Source: Oscillospiraceae bacterium (lineage in GTDB: Bacteria > Bacillota > Clostridia > UMGS1883 > UMGS1540). From it: 52,996 bases of DNA. Position 1 is the first letter of the stretch; every line of letters begins with the position of its first letter. Under the pieces are notes generated by a model. The model did not search any database and was not told where the DNA came from. It was given only the letters and a program-made list of their open reading frames with translations. This document shows positions 18,309 through 28,062 of the stretch, one piece after another. The DNA lies in contig SVJY01000009.1 of NCBI GenBank assembly GCA_015068765.1, positions 1 to 52,996 on the forward strand. The letters run 5' to 3'. A program made the translations under genes and the position numbers.

Positions 18309-19928
18309 ATGAAATCGATAACCCTTGTTGCCTGTAATGCAAAATATTGTCATACTTCCCTTGCGGTTCGCTCGATTCGGGCTGCGTGTGCGGAGCGGGG
18401 CATCCCTGCTATACTATTGGAACACTCGGTAAATGAGCCCTTTCGCCAAATTATGCAATCGATTCTTTCGTGCGAGAGTGATATATACGCTTTTTCCTGC
18501 TATTTGTGGAACATGGAACTCGTTAAGAAAATATGTTTGGATTTGAAGACGGTAAAGCCCGGCTGCAAGATTCTCTTAGGAGGTCCGGAGGTTTCCTTTG
18601 ACCCTGAGAGCTATACTTTTGCCGATGCTGTGATATGCGGCGAAGGAGAAGCGGCAGTCCCCGAATATGTACTGGAGCAGTGCGAGGAGAAAACAATTTA
18701 CGGGACACCCGTCGAATCCCTGGATGCACTTCCGTTTTGTTATTCGGAGGCGGATTTGCGTGCAAACAGACACCGCCTTTTGTACTATGAAAGCTCCAGG
18801 GGCTGTCCGTATGCTTGTAGCTACTGTCTTTCCTCGATAGAAAAAGGGGTCCGTTTTAAAAGTATTGAGAAGGTCTGCAGGGAGCTTAAAAAGTTTGATG
18901 ATGCAAAGGTGGATCTTGTGAAATTTGTTGACCGTACGTTTAATGCGGACGGCGAGCGTGCACTTGCAATTTGGAAGTATGCGGCAGAAGAATGTCATCA
19001 TACCAGATTTCATTTTGAACTGGCGGGGGAACTGTTGCGCGAGAAAGAACTGGCGTATTTACAAACGGTACCGAAAGGGAAATTTCAGTTTGAAATCGGG
19101 ATACAAAGTACGTTTTCCGAAACGCTCCGGGCAGTTTGTCGGGATGCAGACACCGGCGTACTTTTTGAAAAAATAAAGCGTTTGGTGCAAATGGGGAACA
19201 TACATGTACATACGGACCTGATAGCCGGACTTCCTTATGAAAGCTATGCTGTATTTAAAAACTCTTTCAACGATACGTATGCACTTATGACAGATTGCCT
19301 GCAGCTTGGATTTTTAAAGCTTTTGAAGGGATCAAAAATCCGGGAGGAGGCAGAACGGTTTCAGTATCGGTTTTCTGCGGCACCGCCCTATACCGTTTAT
19401 GAAAATGCGTTTATTTCGGCAGAGGAGATTTTTCGCCTCGAAAAGATTGCAGAAGCGGTGGAACGGTTTTATAATAGCCATGCCTTTGAAAAAAGCATGG
19501 CATATGCCGTTTCTCTGTTTCCGTCACCGTTTGATTTTTACGAAGCACTTTCAAAACGCTTTGATGGTATAAACGCCGTTGCACAAAAAAAGCTGTATGA
19601 AATTCTATACGCATTCTGCACAGAACACTTTGGCGTGGATGTACTCCTTACAGAGTATCTGAAATTTGACTGGATAAGGCAGACGAAAGGGATTAAACTA
19701 CCGGCTTGCCTGGGGAGCATGGAAACACTTCAGCCCGTTTTATTTCAGTTGCTGGAAAAAGAGGGATTTAAAGAAAAATATTTGCCTGCACTTACGGGCA
19801 TCAAGAATAAAGAAATCATAAAGCATGTGTTTATACGGAAGTTTACATTGCCGGAGGAAAGGGTCTATTTGTTTCATAAAGACAGCGTAACGGATATTAC
19901 GGCAGAATTGGAGGCGGCATGTAATTAG
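18309..19928 (+). CDS. B12-binding domain radical SAM protein (DUF4080-like)
   Basis: SRGCPYACSYCLSS CxxxCxxC motif after a B12-binding-like N-terminal domain (LLGGPEVSFDPE). Confidence 0.88.
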   Translation: MKSITLVACNAKYCHTSLAVRSIRAACAERGIPAILLEHSVNEPFRQIMQSILSCESDIYAFSCYLWNMELVKKICLDLKTVKPGCKILLGGPEVSFDPESYTFADAVICGEGEAAVPEYVLEQCEEKTIYGTPVESLDALPFCYSEADLRANRHRLLYYESSRGCPYACSYCLSSIEKGVRFKSIEKVCRELKKFDDAKVDLVKFVDRTFNADGERALAIWKYAAEECHHTRFHFELAGELLREKELAYLQTVPKGKFQFEIGIQSTFSETLRAVCRDADTGVLFEKIKRLVQMGNIHVHTDLIAGLPYESYAVFKNSFNDTYALMTDCLQLGFLKLLKGSKIREEAERFQYRFSAAPPYTVYENAFISAEEIFRLEKIAEAVERFYNSHAFEKSMAYAVSLFPSPFDFYEALSKRFDGINAVAQKKLYEILYAFCTEHFGVDVLLTEYLKFDWIRQTKGIKLPACLGSMETLQPVLFQLLEKEGFKEKYLPALTGIKNKEIIKHVFIRKFTLPEERVYLFHKDSVTDITAELEAACN

Positions 19929-20034
19929 AAGCGGAAAGATTTTCTAAGTCTTACAGGAGCATACACGCTACCTGCAATCATACCCAGTTTATTTTCGGGA
20001 GAAGATGACAATACTATTTCCGAGGTGATTGGAA

Positions 20035-20295
20035 ATGGCAAAGAAGGGCATGAAAAGAATAGACCGTACGCATAACCAACCGAAGAATGCTATGCCGCCC
20101 GTGCCGGAGATACAAAGCAAAGTAAAGAGCGGGGAGATGGAGGCAAATGCAATACTTGCAGAAATGCCGGAGCAAAAGATGTATCATAAAAATCCGCATG
20201 CAGATAATCGATCCCCATATTCTGCGGTGCATACAGATTTGGCACGTGATAACCTTGAAAACGACCTCCCGGCGGCCGATTTACAGGATTTATAA
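20035..20295 (+). CDS. small hypothetical protein (86 aa), polar
   Basis: ORF with GAGGTGATTGGAA upstream and a terminator immediately downstream. Confidence 0.5.
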   Translation: MAKKGMKRIDRTHNQPKNAMPPVPEIQSKVKSGEMEANAILAEMPEQKMYHKNPHADNRSPYSAVHTDLARDNLENDLPAADLQDL

Positions 20296-20302
20296 TGGAA
20301 AG

Positions 20303-20352
20303 AAGCCCCCTATACAACAGAATTTCGGTCTGTTGTACGGGGGCATTTTCTT
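20303..20352. terminator. Rho-independent terminator
   Basis: GCCCCC...TACAACAGA-ATTTCGG-TCTGTTGTA-CGGGGGCATTTTC. Confidence 0.85.
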
Positions 20353-20358
20353 TTGTAT

Positions 20359-21636
20359 TTATAGACGTGCAAGCTCCTTTGTAACCTGTAAGAACTTATC
20401 GATGTCCTCAAGTGCGTTACAGTGGAGGGGGGATACTCTAACAGCACCATCCATGTCAAAGGATTCAAGCATACGCTTTGAGTAAATGCTGCTTGAAAGA
20501 CGGTCATAAACAATTACATTGCGTTTTTCATATTCACGGACAGCCTCTGTATATCCAAGATTATCAAAGCCCATAGCAAGGATTAAATCTCTTGTTGTCA
20601 AATCTTCGTAATCCAAAAATACCTTTACATTTTGAATATGTCTGAGACCCGGGATTTCCGGAGTTCCTTCAAGCATTCTGTGAAGCAGAGCTCTTTCCTG
20701 AAGCTTGATTCTTGTCATACCTTCTACAAAAAGCTCTCTTCTGTTTGTAGAAGTAATATATTTTCCGCCCAACCAGCACACATAATCAACAATTGTTGTA
20801 ATTGCGGCATACTGTGCGGGGGCAGGGCTACCAAGCTCCCATACATTAGCAGCATTTCCTGCAAGCTTGTGATGAGGAAGCTTTGCAACTCTTTCGGAAA
20901 CCCAACCAATGCCCGAGCCGCGGTAACCGAAGAATTTATACGGGGCAAAGTTAATACCATCCACAGGTGTTTCTTCAAGATCAATAACACCGTGAGGGGC
21001 GTGCTGAACGCAGTCAACAACGATGTACAAATCCGGTTTCTTTGCTCTTGCCTGACGGATAATTTCTTTCATGTTATAAATAGCGCCGGTAATGTTAGAA
21101 GCATACATCACGCTGAGAAGAACTGTGTTTTCGTCAACGAGCGCCGCAACCGTCTCAGGGTCTACACCACCTGTAACTTTGTTGCTCTGTGCAACTCTAA
21201 GCTCGCACCCCGTCTTTTCCGCATAGTAGGAAGCTGCGTCAAATGCGGAAGGATGCTCAAGTACAGATGTAACAATGTTTGTACCGACGGTATTTTCTGC
21301 TATTGTTCCAACCATCTGGAACATAAGCTGTGAAGCGGTTAAAGATGTGAGAATACTGCCCGATTCGGGTGCATTAAGAATGATACGAATATCATCTTCG
21401 CCCTTCTTTTGTACATCCTGGAGGTAAAGTGCCATTTTATGAATTCTTTCAGGGCAGTCAGGAATTGCGTCCAATTCGCTAAAAACTTCTTCCACCTTTT
21501 TAAGTCTGAAAGAACCACCGGCATTGTCAAAGAACAATCTTACTCCGACAAATTTGTCTTCGTTTACATACAGAAACTTGTCCTGTACTTCCTTCATAAT
21601 TTCTTCGCTAAATGCTAAACCGTTAGGATAGTTCAT
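20359..21636 (-). CDS. class V aminotransferase (cysteine desulfurase-like PLP enzyme)
   Basis: FFDNAGGS, EHPSAFDAA, VDCVQHAPHGVIDLEE, NFAPYKFFGYRGSGIGW motifs. Confidence 0.88.
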   Translation of the reverse strand: MNYPNGLAFSEEIMKEVQDKFLYVNEDKFVGVRLFFDNAGGSFRLKKVEEVFSELDAIPDCPERIHKMALYLQDVQKKGEDDIRIILNAPESGSILTSLTASQLMFQMVGTIAENTVGTNIVTSVLEHPSAFDAASYYAEKTGCELRVAQSNKVTGGVDPETVAALVDENTVLLSVMYASNITGAIYNMKEIIRQARAKKPDLYIVVDCVQHAPHGVIDLEETPVDGINFAPYKFFGYRGSGIGWVSERVAKLPHHKLAGNAANVWELGSPAPAQYAAITTIVDYVCWLGGKYITSTNRRELFVEGMTRIKLQERALLHRMLEGTPEIPGLRHIQNVKVFLDYEDLTTRDLILAMGFDNLGYTEAVREYEKRNVIVYDRLSSSIYSKRMLESFDMDGAVRVSPLHCNALEDIDKFLQVTKELARL

Positions 21637-21650
21637 TTTCCTTTCTCCTT

Positions 21651-22616
21651 TTAAATACATAAATTTCCGTCTTGTACAATACACGCATTGTCAATGTATA
21701 CAGTCGGTGCCCTAAATACCATATCAATATGGTACGGACTGCTTATTGTTCCGCCAAACCCCACATTATCACCGCAAGCAAGATGAACAGTACCGCCGCA
21801 GCCCTCGTCTTCAAGCATTCTGCCGCTTAAAGAACACATGGGATTTAAACCAAAGCCAATCTCACCTATGTAATATACATTTGGGTCGTTAAAGCTTTCC
21901 AGTAGTCTTGCAAAAGTTTCCGCCTGTTTTCCACCTTCGATGTCTACAATTTTACTGTCTTTAATCGTAAGCTTTATGGGGTCTGTAATAAGACCAAGCA
22001 GGGGGTGAGGGATACTGCCGTCTATATATACAACACCGTTTCCTGTGCCTTCAACAGCACATGTAGCACATTCGATGTCCGGCGGAGAGGAAGAAACACC
22101 GGGAGTGAGACTGCGGCCGAATTGTGCAAAGGGGTTACGCCCCTTTATAGAACAGGTAAAGTCAGTTCCGTTTTCTGTTGTAATTCGGCAGATGTCTTTA
22201 TTTCGCAGTATATCTGCCACCTTTGCGCATATTTTTCCTACTTCCTCGAAATCACAGAAAAGGGCACCCTTTTCCATCATTTCTGTTGCGTAGTCCACCA
22301 TGTTTATAAATCGTGCACCATTTAAAACAGCATCCTTTCTCGCTTGCGAATGGAAAAGGGAAAACTTCGTGCATCCGAAAACAACATCGGCGGAGAGCAT
22401 GGCTGCCGCAATGCACTGCGGCGGTTGCTCGCCATGCATGTTTCTTTCGCTCATCATAACGAGGGAACGATTGGGGTAGCTTTCAAGAGCATCCCACATG
22501 ATCTTTGCTACATCATAGCTCGACGGGTCTGTAACAACCAGAATTTTTTCGTCTTTTTTACAATTTGAACAGGTTGTAAGGAGTATTTCGGCTGCTGATA
22601 AATTTTTCGTAGTAAT
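21651..22616 (-). CDS. aminopeptidase T / M29-like (leucyl aminopeptidase) family protein, probable ATT start
   Basis: Track ORF begins at ATG 22499, but family-like N-terminus (NLSAAEILLTTCSNCKKDEKILVVTDPSSYDVAKI) is in frame upstream to ATT 22616, preceded by AAAGGA and an in-frame ATG-TGA. Confidence 0.7.
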   Translation of the reverse strand: MTTKNLSAAEILLTTCSNCKKDEKILVVTDPSSYDVAKIMWDALESYPNRSLVMMSERNMHGEQPPQCIAAAMLSADVVFGCTKFSLFHSQARKDAVLNGARFINMVDYATEMMEKGALFCDFEEVGKICAKVADILRNKDICRITTENGTDFTCSIKGRNPFAQFGRSLTPGVSSSPPDIECATCAVEGTGNGVVYIDGSIPHPLLGLITDPIKLTIKDSKIVDIEGGKQAETFARLLESFNDPNVYYIGEIGFGLNPMCSLSGRMLEDEGCGGTVHLACGDNVGFGGTISSPYHIDMVFRAPTVYIDNACIVQDGNLCI

Positions 22617-22640
22617 TCACATCCTTTACTAAAAATACAA

Positions 22641-22652
22641 CTTGCATGCAAG
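22641..22652. promoter_or_regulatory. palindromic operator copy 1, CTTGCATGCAAG
   Basis: Perfect 12-bp palindrome just downstream of the minus-strand -10. Confidence 0.7.
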
Positions 22653-22661
22653 CTGTATTTT

Positions 22662-22690
22662 ATTATACACTGTTTAAGATTTTTTGTCAA
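22662..22690 (-). promoter_or_regulatory. perfect consensus promoter for the M29-like/aminotransferase operon
   Basis: Minus strand TTGACA, 17 nt, TATAAT. Confidence 0.85.
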
Positions 22691-22702
22691 GAAGAATTTC
22701 TG

Positions 22703-22714
22703 CTTGTATGCAAG
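22703..22714. promoter_or_regulatory. palindromic operator copy 2, CTTGTATGCAAG
   Basis: Near-identical palindrome covering the -35 of the GntR promoter. Confidence 0.7.
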
Positions 22715-22732
22715 TAAAATTTGTGCTATAAT
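22704..22732 (+). promoter_or_regulatory. promoter of GntR gene
   Basis: TTGTAT, 17 nt, TATAAT. Confidence 0.7.
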
Positions 22733-22771
22733 TAATATTAAGAAAATTTATTTCAAATCAGGAGAAGAAGG

Positions 22772-23422
22772 ATGAAACAAGATAAACATGACAGCCTGAC
22801 CCAAAGGGCTTACGATAAAATTAAGCGGATGATTTTAAGTGGAGAGCTAAAGCAAGGCCAGGTAATTAGTACAAATGCGATGGCGGAGACATTAAATATA
22901 AGCCGTACACCTGTAAACAATGCGTGCCAAAGACTTGAATTTGAAAAACTTCTGACGATTTTGCCAAAGCAAGGCGTATTAATAAACACAATTTCGCTGG
23001 AAATAGCCTGTGGTATTTATGAGCTGCGTGCAGCTATTGAGGCATATAATGCAAAGCGAGTTTTAGATAAGCTTACGGAAAAAGATATCAAGATTTTGGA
23101 AGAATCCCTGGAAAAACAAAAAAAATATTGCAAAGAGGCGAATAGCCTCATGTTTATGGACGAAGATATCTTCTTCCATAGATATATTCTTGAAAAAAGC
23201 GTTAATTATGAACTGCTGTCTGTAATAAATCAGCTTTACGACAGAGCGTATATTTTGGGTACAAAAAACAGTAGCCTGGCCCGAATGGAGCAATCCGTGA
23301 TTGAGCATGAAAAAATTTTAAGCTCGATAGAACAGAAAGATAAACAGGCATTCGCCAATGCGATAGAGGAAAACATTCTTAATGGTTTCAGAAGCCTTGC
23401 CGGTAGGTATTTGGGAGAGTAA
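22772..23422 (+). CDS. GntR-family transcriptional regulator (FCD type)
   Basis: AYDKIKRMILSGELKQGQVIS...LNISRTPVNNACQRLE wHTH and helical FCD-like C-terminal domain. Confidence 0.92.
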   Translation: MKQDKHDSLTQRAYDKIKRMILSGELKQGQVISTNAMAETLNISRTPVNNACQRLEFEKLLTILPKQGVLINTISLEIACGIYELRAAIEAYNAKRVLDKLTEKDIKILEESLEKQKKYCKEANSLMFMDEDIFFHRYILEKSVNYELLSVINQLYDRAYILGTKNSSLARMEQSVIEHEKILSSIEQKDKQAFANAIEENILNGFRSLAGRYLGE

Positions 23423-23491
23423 AGTAATAATTTTTTGTCTCAAGTTGACATGAGTTGAATATTGCCGTATGATTCTGAAAGGAGTAATGAT

Positions 23492-26302
23492 ATGAAAAAG
23501 GTTTTTGAAATGACAAGACTGATTTGTTTGACGCTCTGTTTCCTGTTGGTTTGGGTGACTATTCCTTCTAATGCATTTACCAAGGAAGAAAAGAGCAAAT
23601 TGCCATATGTTATAGAACCACAATATCACTCTGCCGAAGAATTTAACAAGTATGGAATTGCAAGAGTTCAGCTTGCACCGGTGGAAGTGCTAAGCGATGA
23701 GAGCGTATATGGTGTTATCAATCTAAAAGGCGAAAAGGTTTTCGGCTTTGACGGCACAAAATTTGCACTTCGTAAAAATGGATTAATTATGGCTGTCGGC
23801 GAGAATGACAAGGCTGCATTTTTCAGTAAGGACGGAGAACAGCTTACCGAGTATGTGTATGAAACCTTCAAAAGGGTTCAGCCTAAAACCCCACACTTCG
23901 TCACATATCATTATGTAACGGATTTCTTTGACGGCGATGGAGAAAGCGAGCTGATTCCCATCTGCCGGGACGGTAAATTCGGCTTTATCAACAGTAAAGG
24001 CGAAGAATCGATTGCACCGACGTTTGACTACGTTTTCGGTTTTTATGAGGGAATATCCAGAATCGGCTATGACGGCGTATTAAGCGAATACGGAACGTAC
24101 ACGCAATGCAAATTCGGATATATAAATGAAAAGGGCGAGGTACTGCCTACAGGTGAACTTTGGGAGGCGTGGGATTATTCAAACGGTTATGCCAGAATCG
24201 CTGACGGACAGTATAAAGTAGTTGATAAAAATGGTAGCGAAGTACAGTTCCCCATCGGTTCTTTTGAATTTTTAGAAACAAACGGTAACTTTATTTTGGC
24301 AGGACACGATGGAGGTAATGTTGTGCTAGATATGAACGGCAATCTTTTGTCGGATTGGGCTCCGAACATCCAACTGTTCGGCAAAAGCTTTATTATATGG
24401 CAAAAGCAAATTGCCGATATAAACGGCAATATTATATACACGGCTCCGGAGGGAATGCGGATTATATCCCCTGTGGGAAACGGCAATGTGGCACGAATTA
24501 CACCGGATCCCTCTACCGTTTCTGAGGACGTTTTGGTTAATCAGGATGGTGAGGTTGTGCTACAGGCGAATGATATCAAAGAGGTTGCAGAAGGAATTTT
24601 CTGGACGCCTGACAGTACGTCTTTGTTTGATGTGAACGGAAACAAAATAGCAGAAGTCGAAGGTGCATTGGATATCGGATACAGAAAGCTTTCTTGTAAG
24701 CTGTTGCCGATTTTGAGTGCCGAAACTAATAAATGGGGTTATGTGGAGTTTCCAGAAGCAGCGAATCCTTTTATTTCAGAATATACAGAATCAAGTGTTT
24801 ATCATGTTGAAAAGATAATTCCTACAGACTATGGTACAGTTTTGTATTTCTGGCCTGTGGGTGCTCCTCATGGCGGCAAGAGCCCGCATTTGACTTTAAT
24901 AAAAGATGACGGCAGCAAAATAAGTTTATCCGAGCCGGTTTCGAGAGAAGATTTATGGCACCATCCGGAACACGAAAATATAACACTGTCAGAAGATGGT
25001 AAGACTTTAACTTTTTCGGTTTCTTTTGATGAAAGAAGTGCGGGAAGTATTGCCGGGAGGCCAATTGTGCTGCACGATGCAGGAACTTATTATTATAAAG
25101 CTGACCTTGAAACAGGTGTATGCATCGAAACGAGATTTGAGCCGCATGATACAATGGGTGAAGATGTGATTTCCGCTTGGGCAAAGCCGGAAATTGAAAG
25201 TGCTATAAATTTAGGCTTTGTGCCGATTACACTTCGGGAAAATTACAAGCGGAACATTACCCGTGCCGAATTTGCAAAGATGGCAATGTATTTTTTGTCC
25301 GTGCAGTATGGATACCAGCCGGAGCATATAATACGAACGTATTATAATATGGATAAGGATTTTCCTTTAGAAGACTTCATTTCAGCATACTGTACAGCAA
25401 AAAAAGACCGTAACAGAAACGATTTTATAAAGAATACTACAGGTGAAGCGTGGAAATATGAAGATAAGAAAGTAACTGACCCTGTTTTTGAAATCAGTGG
25501 GACAGATTTCAGTGATTTAAACAGCGAAAATATTTTCGATATGCAGTTAATCGGTGTTGCTTATAATTTTGGTATTATAAATGGTATAAGCGAAACGGTA
25601 TTTAACCCTAACGGTGATATTACCAGACAGGAAGCGGCCGCAATGCTGATGCGTGTTTACAAAAACTATGCTGCCTATCAAAATGCCGATACAGAATATC
25701 TGTTTAGCGATGATGTCGAAATTTCCGAGTGGGCAAAAGAAGATGTGTACAGTATAAACGACCTCGGTGTAATGAGAGGTGTCGGAGGTGATATTTTCGC
25801 ACCCTTGGAGGGATATACAGTAGAGCAGGCTATCGCAACATTCTTGCGTTTATATGAGTCCGCTCCTGTGAGTAGAAAAAATAAAAATATTGAACCGCTG
25901 CTTGATTTTGAATACGAAAAGGAAAATTTCTATGTAAACATTCCGGGAACTTCTTCCTTCTTTCCAGAGAAAGAATATGAATTTTCTGCATATACAGTTG
26001 TCAGCGGAACGTGTCAAAGATATCACCGACGCCCTGATCATAAGCTTTACGTATTCTACAAATACGGCGGCAAGCGGGATTTAACCTCTTTTGTTCCGGT
26101 AGCGCAGGATAATACAAGCTTAATTGAAAATATAAATATTAACGCTGACGAAAATGTAATTCGTTTTGTTACGGAAATTGCAGATACTTTTTGCTTGTAC
26201 AATAAGCTAAACGGAATGAAAAAAGTGTATCCGGCCGGAGAATATATGTTTGAATGTGATATAGAAACCGGAAATATCCTTTTGTTAGAAAGAATTAAAT
26301 AA
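23492..26302 (+). CDS. WG-repeat protein with SLH domains (surface protein)
   Basis: Signal peptide; repeated GKFGFINSKGEE/CKFGYINEKGEV units; SLH-like NITRAEFAKMAMYFL and DITRQEAAAMLMRVY segments. Confidence 0.85.
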   Translation: MKKVFEMTRLICLTLCFLLVWVTIPSNAFTKEEKSKLPYVIEPQYHSAEEFNKYGIARVQLAPVEVLSDESVYGVINLKGEKVFGFDGTKFALRKNGLIMAVGENDKAAFFSKDGEQLTEYVYETFKRVQPKTPHFVTYHYVTDFFDGDGESELIPICRDGKFGFINSKGEESIAPTFDYVFGFYEGISRIGYDGVLSEYGTYTQCKFGYINEKGEVLPTGELWEAWDYSNGYARIADGQYKVVDKNGSEVQFPIGSFEFLETNGNFILAGHDGGNVVLDMNGNLLSDWAPNIQLFGKSFIIWQKQIADINGNIIYTAPEGMRIISPVGNGNVARITPDPSTVSEDVLVNQDGEVVLQANDIKEVAEGIFWTPDSTSLFDVNGNKIAEVEGALDIGYRKLSCKLLPILSAETNKWGYVEFPEAANPFISEYTESSVYHVEKIIPTDYGTVLYFWPVGAPHGGKSPHLTLIKDDGSKISLSEPVSREDLWHHPEHENITLSEDGKTLTFSVSFDERSAGSIAGRPIVLHDAGTYYYKADLETGVCIETRFEPHDTMGEDVISAWAKPEIESAINLGFVPITLRENYKRNITRAEFAKMAMYFLSVQYGYQPEHIIRTYYNMDKDFPLEDFISAYCTAKKDRNRNDFIKNTTGEAWKYEDKKVTDPVFEISGTDFSDLNSENIFDMQLIGVAYNFGIINGISETVFNPNGDITRQEAAAMLMRVYKNYAAYQNADTEYLFSDDVEISEWAKEDVYSINDLGVMRGVGGDIFAPLEGYTVEQAIATFLRLYESAPVSRKNKNIEPLLDFEYEKENFYVNIPGTSSFFPEKEYEFSAYTVVSGTCQRYHRRPDHKLYVFYKYGGKRDLTSFVPVAQDNTSLIENININADENVIRFVTEIADTFCLYNKLNGMKKVYPAGEYMFECDIETGNILLLERIK

Positions 26303-26389
26303 TAATTTTGCTTGGCGATAATGAAAGAAAAGGGCACGGTTCAATAATGTCATAAAGATAAATAAGAATTATAGCGAGGTGTATTTTTT

Positions 26390-27262
26390 ATGAAATTAGC
26401 AACAACGACGGAAGATTTTAGCCGGTATACAAACAATCAGATCGAAGCAGTGACATATGTGGCAAATTCCGGATTTCATTATGTTGATTACAGCTTCGGC
26501 TTAGATTATGCAAATAAAACCGGTATTTATTCATCAGACCCCAAAAGCTACATAAGTAAACTGAAAGAAAAATGCGATGAATATGCTGTGCAGTTTATAC
26601 AGGCACATTCCCCCATGGGAACACCGCTTGCAGATGAAAATGAAGCATTTATAAATGATACGCTTTCCTGTATAGAAGCTTGCGGTGCTCTTGGCATCAA
26701 AAACATTGTTGTTCATTCGGGATATTTAAAAAATATTACCCAAAAAGAAACATTTAAAAAGAATAAGGTGTTTTTTGAAAAACTTCTTCCTACAGCAGAG
26801 AAATATGAAGTGAACATTCTTACAGAAAATTTTAATAAAATGACAAAAGATGATGTGTACTGGATTGACAATGCCCCCGATTTATTAGAGCTTATAGAGT
26901 ATGTAAATCATCCGCTTTTTCATGCTGTGTGGGATACAGGCCATGCAAATCATCAGGAAATGTCGCAGGAAACAGCACTAACGCTTCTCGGTAAGCATGT
27001 TAAGGCACTTCATGTTCATGATAATGACGGGGTTGGAGATTTTCATATGTGTCCGTTTTTCGGAACGCTGGATGTTGATTCTCTCATGAAAGGATTAAAA
27101 AATATCGGCTATGCCGGGTATTTTACTTTTGAGGCATGCAGCTTTTTTGCACCGTCAATCCATAAGAATTCTAATATTGAAATCGATCTTGCAATGCGGA
27201 TTAAGATGGAAGAATTACTGTACAGTCTCGGAGAAAACATTTTAAGGCGTTACGGAATGTAG
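26390..27262 (+). CDS. sugar phosphate isomerase/epimerase family (TIM barrel)
   Basis: IVVHSGY, ILTENFN, AVWDTGHAN, ALHVHDNDG, FTFEAC motifs. Confidence 0.85.
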   Translation: MKLATTTEDFSRYTNNQIEAVTYVANSGFHYVDYSFGLDYANKTGIYSSDPKSYISKLKEKCDEYAVQFIQAHSPMGTPLADENEAFINDTLSCIEACGALGIKNIVVHSGYLKNITQKETFKKNKVFFEKLLPTAEKYEVNILTENFNKMTKDDVYWIDNAPDLLELIEYVNHPLFHAVWDTGHANHQEMSQETALTLLGKHVKALHVHDNDGVGDFHMCPFFGTLDVDSLMKGLKNIGYAGYFTFEACSFFAPSIHKNSNIEIDLAMRIKMEELLYSLGENILRRYGM

Positions 27263-27308
27263 TCATTCCCGATTTGACACGGGGAGATTATTTACGACAC
27301 GGAAAGGG

Positions 27309-28007
27309 GTGACCGTCATAACAGCAATCATACAAAAAACACTTCTTTCCATGGGGGAAGAAGCATACCGGGAATTTAGTTCTAAGCTAATGCCCACAGT
27401 TGAAAAAAGCAGAATTATAGGGATAAGAATTCCTTTGCTCAGAAAGCTTGCAAAAGGATTAGAGAACTACGAAAGCTTTCTAAATGCTCTTCCACATACG
27501 TATTTTGAAGAGAATAATCTGCACGCTTTTCTGATTGAGAAAGAAAAGGATTTTGACAGGTGCATAGAAAAGCTGGATGCTTTTTTGCCGTATGTGGATA
27601 ATTGGGCAACCTGTGACAGTATGAATCCAAGGGTTTTAAAAAAAGAGCCGGAAAAACTTTTGAAGCATATAAATATATGGATGCAAGCAAAGGATACATA
27701 TACGGTAAGATATGCTATAAATTTGCTGATGCGTTTTTATCTTGACGATAATTTTGATAAGAAATACCTTAAGCTTGTTGCGGATGTACAATCGGATGCG
27801 TATTACATCAATATGATGCGAGCATGGTATTTTGCCACGGCGCTTGCCAAGCAATACGAGCAAGCCTTGCCCTACATAGAAAACAGAAGGCTGGACGAGT
27901 GGACACATAACAAAACAATACAAAAAGCAGTAGAAAGCCTGCGGATTACAAAGGAACAAAAGGCGTATTTGAAATCATGCAAAAGGCGGCACGATAGTGT
28001 GATCTGA
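27309..28007 (+). CDS. DNA alkylation repair protein (AlkD-like HEAT repeat)
   Basis: GIRIPLLRKLAK, VDNWATCDSM, WTHNKTIQKAVES; GTG start. Confidence 0.85.
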   Translation: MTVITAIIQKTLLSMGEEAYREFSSKLMPTVEKSRIIGIRIPLLRKLAKGLENYESFLNALPHTYFEENNLHAFLIEKEKDFDRCIEKLDAFLPYVDNWATCDSMNPRVLKKEPEKLLKHINIWMQAKDTYTVRYAINLLMRFYLDDNFDKKYLKLVADVQSDAYYINMMRAWYFATALAKQYEQALPYIENRRLDEWTHNKTIQKAVESLRITKEQKAYLKSCKRRHDSVI

Positions 28008-28062
28008 ATGGCTTTTTACTTACGAGCGTATTTTTCTATGGGGAATACAGAAAGGAGAAAAA

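Noticed and set aside
19929-20060. In-frame extension past the TAG stop of the radical SAM gene (about 41 codons)
   Set aside because: Open run this short is not unusual by chance; no readthrough context or homology evidence
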